Positions 13,112-16,896 of a stretch of DNA of 16,896 nucleotides are shown piece by piece. The first letter of the stretch is position 1. Each line of letters begins with the position of its first letter. Source of the stretch: Clostridia bacterium (lineage in GTDB: Bacteria > Bacillota > Clostridia > UMGS1810); assembly GCA_017503945.1 (NCBI GenBank), contig JAFVSB010000146.1:1-16896 (forward strand), read 5' to 3'. The notes under the pieces were generated by a model. The model ran no database searches. It saw only the letters and a list, made by a program, of their open reading frames with translations, and was not told the DNA's origin. The position numbers were made by a program, and so were the translations under genes.

Positions 13112-15010
13112 TTATCCGCGCCTTTTCCATACAGAGAATTTGAGTAAACTTATAATGATGAGTGCAAACATAACAAGTGAGCCGATGTTAAATACACTGT
13201 GCGGAATATATGCTGATAGGTCAAGCATATTTCCTATGCCAAACACTGCAAGCAGTGCAAGTAAAATGCCCACAAGACCCTCGCCTGCAATCATACCTGA
13301 GCAAAAAAGTATGCCGTCATTTACAATTGCTTTCTTTTCTTCTTCATTTCGTCTGAGCTTGTCAAGAGCAAGTCTCACAAGTCCACCCGCCATGATGCAT
13401 GCGTTGAGTTGAACCGGCAGATACACGCCAATTGCCACAGGGAGCACAGGAATACCGAGCACCTCCACAAACACTGCAATGAACACCCCTGTAAACACAA
13501 GAGCCCATGGTAGATTTCCTTCCATTACTCCCTCGATGATCATTTTCATTAAAGTAGCCTGAGGAGCAGCGAGCTCTTCGGAGCCAAATCCCCATGCAGA
13601 GTCGAGCAGATAGAGTGTGCCGCCAATGGCAAGTGATGAAGCCACCACGCCCACAATCTCACCAATTTGTTGTCTTTTTGGTGTAGCACCAAGCAGATAT
13701 CCAGTCTTTAAGTCCTGCGATGTGTCGCCTGCAATTGCCGACACAATGCATATGATAGAACCAATTGCAATAGCGCTGCACATTCCTGCCACGCCTACGC
13801 TTCCGGTAAATTTAAGAATAAGAGTTGCAATGAGAAGGGTGGCAATTGCCATGCCCGACACAGGGTTGTTGCTGCTGCCCACAAGACCTACCATTCGAGA
13901 AGACACAGTAGCAAAGAAAAATCCAAACACCACCACAATGGCTGCCCCGATAAAGCTCACGGGAATGGCAGGCACAAGCCACACGAGAACTGTGAGCACA
14001 ACTATTGCCGCAATGACAAGCTTCATGCTGATGTCGGTTGATGTTCTGCCTGTTGATTGTGCCTTAGCACCTGTCATGCTTTTCATGGCACCGCCAAAGG
14101 TTTTCACAATAAGAGGCAGTGATTTAATAAGGCTTATGATGCCGCCTGCTGCAAGAGCACCTGCACCAATGTATCTTATATATGAGCTCCAGATTGCGCT
14201 TGCGCCGCCTTGCGCATACATCGCACCTATTGTTTCAGTGCCGGGATAGAGCACAACATCAGATCCAAAGAGCACAATGAGAGGGATGATGACAAGCCAG
14301 CTGAGCACGCCGCCTGCAAACATATATGATGAGATGCGCGGACCGCATATATAGCCCACACTAAGCACTGCAGGGTAAATTTGAGTGCCGATTTCTCCTG
14401 CAAAGCCTTTCACCCTGACCGACACTTCGCCTGCCACAAGCTTGAGCCCGTCGATGATGAATTTGAACACAGCCGCAAAGCCCATGCCCGCAAAAACGGT
14501 TGACGCATTTGCGCCGCCCTTTTCACCCGCCAAAAGCACCTCAGCACAAGCAGTACCCTCAGGATAGGGCAGAATTCCATGCTCTTTCACGATGAGCGCA
14601 TTTCTGAGAGGAACCATAAAAAACACACCCAAAAGACCGCCTATGAGCGCAATCAGTGTGATTTCAATAATTTCGGGTTTTGCTGTTTTGCCCTCTGCCG
14701 CCCACAAAAAGAGAGCTGGCAAGGTAAAAATGGCGCCTGCCGCAACTGATTCACCTGCAGAGCCTATGGTTTGCACGATATTGCTTTCCAAAATGGAATT
14801 TCTGCGCATCAATATTCGGATTACACCCATAGCAATAACTGCCGCGGGAATAGATGCCGACACAGTCATGCCGACTCTTAGTCCGAGATATGCGTTCGCT
14901 GCGCCAAATATAATAGCAAGAAGAACGCCTGTGATTAGTGATGTCAAGGTGATTTCAGGAGTGATTTTGTCTGCTGGAATATACGGTTTGAATTCAGGTT
15001 TATTGTTCAT
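13112..15010 (-). CDS. OPT-family transporter (oligopeptide or metal-chelate)
   Basis: This 632-residue very hydrophobic protein belongs to the OPT superfamily, whose members take up small peptides or metal chelates (yellow stripe-like branch) with cations. Family landmarks are ITLTSLITGVLLAIIFGAAN (20-39), AYLGLRVGMTVSASIPAAV (40-58), TIGSAGESVAAGAIF (81-95), LPYPEGTACAEVL (147-159) and SSNNPVSGMAIATLL (379-393). About 15 membrane helices can be seen by hydrophobicity, with a loop around 305-328. The length matches the prokaryotic branch near 630-670 residues. GGAG is 5 nt before the ATG. It heads an operon with a PqqD-like gene and copA, so a copper-chelate or peptide-copper substrate is conceivable, but the substrate cannot be read from sequence. 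Confidence 0.9.
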   Translation of the reverse strand: MNNKPEFKPYIPADKITPEITLTSLITGVLLAIIFGAANAYLGLRVGMTVSASIPAAVIAMGVIRILMRRNSILESNIVQTIGSAGESVAAGAIFTLPALFLWAAEGKTAKPEIIEITLIALIGGLLGVFFMVPLRNALIVKEHGILPYPEGTACAEVLLAGEKGGANASTVFAGMGFAAVFKFIIDGLKLVAGEVSVRVKGFAGEIGTQIYPAVLSVGYICGPRISSYMFAGGVLSWLVIIPLIVLFGSDVVLYPGTETIGAMYAQGGASAIWSSYIRYIGAGALAAGGIISLIKSLPLIVKTFGGAMKSMTGAKAQSTGRTSTDISMKLVIAAIVVLTVLVWLVPAIPVSFIGAAIVVVFGFFFATVSSRMVGLVGSSNNPVSGMAIATLLIATLILKFTGSVGVAGMCSAIAIGSIICIVSAIAGDTSQDLKTGYLLGATPKRQQIGEIVGVVASSLAIGGTLYLLDSAWGFGSEELAAPQATLMKMIIEGVMEGNLPWALVFTGVFIAVFVEVLGIPVLPVAIGVYLPVQLNACIMAGGLVRLALDKLRRNEEEKKAIVNDGILFCSGMIAGEGLVGILLALLAVFGIGNMLDLSAYIPHSVFNIGSLVMFALIIISLLKFSVWKRRG

Positions 15011-15023
15011 ATATACTCCAATC

Positions 15024-15040
15024 TGCGGCTTTATGCCACA
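15024..15040 (-). promoter_or_regulatory. Small hairpin in the OPT leader next to the ribosome site
   Basis: On the minus strand TGTGGC, a 5-nt AT-rich loop and GCCGCA form a 6-bp stem (one G-U) that ends about 5 nt before the GGAG of the OPT gene. It may influence translation; no known riboswitch is recognised in this leader of about 47 nt. Confidence 0.25.
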
Positions 15041-15063
15041 TAGTTATTAAAAATACCGTACGA

Positions 15064-15092
15064 ATTATATCATATTTTACCCCAAAAAGCAA
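15064..15092 (-). promoter_or_regulatory. Promoter of the OPT-PqqD-copA operon
   Basis: On the minus strand TTGCTT (15087-15092), a 17-bp spacer and consensus TATAAT (15064-15069). The start point would be near 15057. No copper-operon palindrome such as a CsoR or CopY box was recognised by eye. Confidence 0.72.
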
Positions 15093-15127
15093 TATTTAAT
15101 AAATGTTGCTTTTATCTCAATCGCATA

Positions 15128-15156
15128 TTGACTTTTTATGATTAAAAGAGCATAAT
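15128..15156 (+). promoter_or_regulatory. Promoter of the fruK-like gene
   Basis: TTGACT (15128-15133), 17 bp, CATAAT (15151-15156), each one base from consensus. The start would be near 15163, about 29 nt before the ATG. It is divergent from the OPT promoter, with about 35 bp between the two -35 elements. Confidence 0.7.
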
Positions 15157-15166
15157 AAGAAAAGCC

Positions 15167-15178
15167 TTGATACATCAA
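15167..15178. promoter_or_regulatory. Inverted repeat between fruK promoter and ribosome site, possible operator
   Basis: TTGATACATCAA has 5-bp arms around two bases and lies a few bases after the predicted transcription start, touching AAAGGAG (15177-15183). Either repressor binding or masking of the ribosome site is conceivable; no regulator is encoded nearby. Confidence 0.28.
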
Positions 15179-15191
15179 AGGAGATGTTACC

Positions 15192-16115
15192 ATGATATAC
15201 ACCCTCACTCTCAATCCGTCGCTTGACTATTTTGTCAGCGTGCCTTATTTTTCATCGGGCTGTATCAATCGCACATCGGGCGAGCGACTGTTTCCTGGCG
15301 GCAAGGGCATCAATGTGTCGTTGGTGCTTGCTTCTCTCGGTATTGAGAACACTGCTCTCGGCTTTGTAGCTGGCAAAACGGGTGAGCTTTTTGAATCTAT
15401 GCTTGCATCAATGGGCATAAATTTTGATTTTGTGCATGTACAAAGCGGTGCCACGCGCATCAATGTCAAAATAGAATCAAATAACGAAACCGAGATAAAC
15501 GCGTGCGGGCCTGATATATCACAAGCAGAGCTTGATACACTTTTTTCAAAGCTTGCAAAACTAAAAAGCGGAGACACTCTTGTCATGGCAGGCTCGGTGC
15601 CGCCAACACTTCCCAAGAGCATATATGCCGATATTCTGGAGCTTTTGCGCCACAGTAACATACGCGCCGTTGTCGATACAACAGGCGAGGCTCTCACTTT
15701 GGCTTTGAAACACAATCCGTTTCTCATAAAACCCAATCACATTGAGCTTGGCGAAATATTCGGTTGCCATGTTTGTGATGATGCTGACATACTCGACTGT
15801 GCCAAAGCGCTGCAGAACCGCGGTGCGCAAAATGTCCTTGTGTCCAAAGGAGCCGATGGTGCTCTTCTTTTGTGCTCCGACTCCACAGTCTATAGCACTA
15901 AAGCACCCCAAGGCAAGGTGGTGAGCACTGTGGGCTCGGGTGATTCTGCCGTTGCAGGTTTTATTGCTGCGCTGTGTCATAGCTGCGATTTTGAAAATGC
16001 CCTGAAGTTTTCGGTGTGTGCAGGCAGTGCAAGCGCATTTACTTCTCACCTTGCAAGCGGTGAAGAAATCAATCGCCTGGCTGATAGCTTTGGCTGGCAG
16101 ATAAAACTATCATAA
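15192..16115 (+). CDS. fruK: PfkB-family hexose-phosphate kinase, 1-phosphofructokinase type
   Basis: Proteins of this branch phosphorylate fructose 1-phosphate to the 1,6-bisphosphate (FruK) or tagatose 6-phosphate (LacC). The 307-residue protein has the opening YTLTLNPSLDYFVSV (3-17), the first PfkB signature GGKGINVS (36-43), GSVPP (134-138), IKPNHIELGEI (179-189) and the second signature STVGSGDSAVAGF (245-257) with catalytic Asp251. GGAG is 8 nt before the ATG. The usual partners fruR and a fructose PTS are absent; the gene stands alone between its own promoter and a bidirectional terminator. FruK is the best call because of TLNPSLD and VGSGDSAVAGF, but the exact sugar phosphate is not certain. 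Confidence 0.82.
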   Translation: MIYTLTLNPSLDYFVSVPYFSSGCINRTSGERLFPGGKGINVSLVLASLGIENTALGFVAGKTGELFESMLASMGINFDFVHVQSGATRINVKIESNNETEINACGPDISQAELDTLFSKLAKLKSGDTLVMAGSVPPTLPKSIYADILELLRHSNIRAVVDTTGEALTLALKHNPFLIKPNHIELGEIFGCHVCDDADILDCAKALQNRGAQNVLVSKGADGALLLCSDSTVYSTKAPQGKVVSTVGSGDSAVAGFIAALCHSCDFENALKFSVCAGSASAFTSHLASGEEINRLADSFGWQIKLS

Positions 16116-16126
16116 TGATCAAAATA

Positions 16127-16157
16127 AACAAAAACCGCGCAACTGCGCGGCTTTTTG
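16127..16157. terminator. Bidirectional terminator between fruK and the ACT-domain gene
   Basis: CCGCGC (16135-16140) and GCGCGG (16145-16150) form a 6-bp GC stem with a 4-nt loop. CTTTTTGG follows on the plus strand and TTTTTGTTTATTTT on the minus strand, so it serves both convergent genes. Confidence 0.9.
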
Positions 16158-16173
16158 GTTATTCACATGTTTT

Positions 16174-16605
16174 TTATAGTTTGTCAACATCACTGCTTGT
16201 TATAAGATGAAAACCTGCATTTGTAAGAGATGCTTCTGCATCAATGTTGTTTTCAACTCTCAAAACAACATAAGCATGCTTTTGTGTGCGGGTCATAAAT
16301 GCATAGAGGTATTCTACATTGATATCAGATTTATCAAGCACTTCAAGTGCCGCAGTAAGCTTTCCTGGTTCGTCTCCTATTTTAACACCCACAACATCAA
16401 CCACTTTGATGAGATAGCCTTGCTCTTCCAGCACTTTTTGGGCAGTTGTTTCGTCATTCACAATAAGTCTGAGTATGCCAAAATCTTCTGTTTCTGCAAT
16501 AGACAGTGCTCTTATATTCACATTATTTTTAGCAAGAATGTCCGTTACTGAAACGAGTGAGCCTTTTTGGTTCTGCACAAATACGGTTAATTGTTTTATA
16601 GCCAT
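16174..16605 (-). CDS. Tandem ACT-domain protein
   Basis: The 143-residue protein is made of two ACT domains: residues about 3-65 (QLTVFVQNQKGSLVSVTDIL, then NIRALSIAETEDFGILRLIV) and about 70-138 (VVGVKIGDEPGKLTAALEVL, then NVEYLYAFMTRTQKHAYVVL). ACT domains bind amino acids and control enzymes; both copies keep the glycine-containing turn between first strand and helix (KGS, PGK) where ligand usually sits. GGAGG lies 10 nt before the ATG. The gene starts 16 bp after the stop of a phenylacetate-CoA ligase, a pairing often seen in anaerobes that ferment aromatic amino acids, so it probably senses an amino acid for that pathway; this is inference. Confidence 0.85.
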   Translation of the reverse strand: MAIKQLTVFVQNQKGSLVSVTDILAKNNVNIRALSIAETEDFGILRLIVNDETTAQKVLEEQGYLIKVVDVVGVKIGDEPGKLTAALEVLDKSDINVEYLYAFMTRTQKHAYVVLRVENNIDAEASLTNAGFHLITSSDVDKL

Positions 16606-16621
16606 TTTAATAATTCCTCCT

Positions 16622-16896
16622 TCAAATCAGATTACGCTTGTCGATAACACGAACTGCCTTGCCCTCGCTTCTGGCAATGCTTTTAGGAGCTACAAGGTGC
16701 ACTGTTGGATTGATACCAAGCATTGTTTTCATTGCATTTGCAAGCGCCTTTTCTTTTGCAAGCACATCTTTCACCTTGTCTGTAAACTGCTCAGCAGACA
16801 TTTCAACATTAACCTCAAAGGTATCGGTGTTGTTTGCTCTGTCAACAACAATCTGGTAGTTTGGCTGGTATCCTTCATTAAGGAGCACTGTTTCAA
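16622..16896 (-). CDS. Phenylacetate-CoA ligase, C-terminal fragment
   Basis: The frame continues to the window edge, so only the last about 91 residues are seen. YQIVVDRANNTDTFEVNVEM, EQFTDKVKDVL and the ending PKSIARSEGKAVRVIDKRNL match the C-terminal AMP-binding lid domain of PaaK-type ligases, which activate phenylacetate or related aryl acids with ATP and CoA. The GTG at 16886-16888 is an internal valine, not a start. An ACT-domain gene follows after 16 bp. In clostridia such ligase genes often sit with indolepyruvate:ferredoxin oxidoreductase (iorAB), which would lie outside the right edge. Confidence 0.88.
   Translation of the reverse strand, partial: ETVLLNEGYQPNYQIVVDRANNTDTFEVNVEMSAEQFTDKVKDVLAKEKALANAMKTMLGINPTVHLVAPKSIARSEGKAVRVIDKRNLI

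Noticed and set aside
13617..14249. Plus-strand open frame (210 codons) opposite the OPT gene
   Set aside because: It is antisense to a well-conserved transporter and shows the repetitive Pro/Thr/Met composition typical of shadow frames.

Overview
The window looks like chromosome from a strictly fermentative Clostridia-type Firmicute, probably an uncultured gut Oscillospirales or Christensenellales relative; the exact family is inference. The signs are strong AGGAGG-type ribosome sites, TTG and GTG starts, TTGNNN-17-TATAAT promoters, a short MetH with a separate activation protein, ECF-type vitamin uptake, and a phenylacetate-CoA ligase/ACT pair typical of amino-acid-fermenting anaerobes. No mobile element, CRISPR array, tRNA or rRNA was seen. 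Nearly all of the DNA is accounted for by ordinary genes in six transcription units.

Left part (1-4590). An arginine operon on the minus strand (argC, then argJ running off the left edge) has its own promoter and a possible ArgR box. Upstream of it, and closed by a very long hairpin, is a two-gene methionine operon: a stand-alone cobalamin reactivation protein followed 4 bp later by a short, B12-dependent MetH without that domain. This pair and the plus-strand gpsA are divergently transcribed.

Middle (4591-10302). gpsA and pgi (glycerol-3-phosphate and glucose-6-phosphate metabolism) form a plus-strand pair. Right behind pgi is the promoter of a thiamin salvage operon, thiW-thiM-thiE-thiD, with overlapping or tightly spaced genes. 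Together these take up a thiazole precursor, phosphorylate thiazole and pyrimidine, and join them into thiamin phosphate. The operon leader is the most interesting part of the window: a canonical TPP riboswitch with an intrinsic terminator, followed by a second, clearly related element that has lost 10 nt of the aptamer core (the P4 5' strand) and sits next to the thiW ribosome site.

Right part (10303-16896). A minus-strand operon encodes an OPT-family transporter, a small PqqD-like protein and a Cu(I) P-type ATPase. The ATPase has a C-terminal CopZ-like domain preceded by an in-frame internal Shine-Dalgarno and ATG, so the same gene may also yield a free copper chaperone. It converges on thiD at a bidirectional terminator. 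A solitary fruK-like kinase on the plus strand diverges from the transporter and converges, at another bidirectional terminator, on an ACT-domain protein and the 3' end of a phenylacetate-CoA ligase gene that runs off the right edge.
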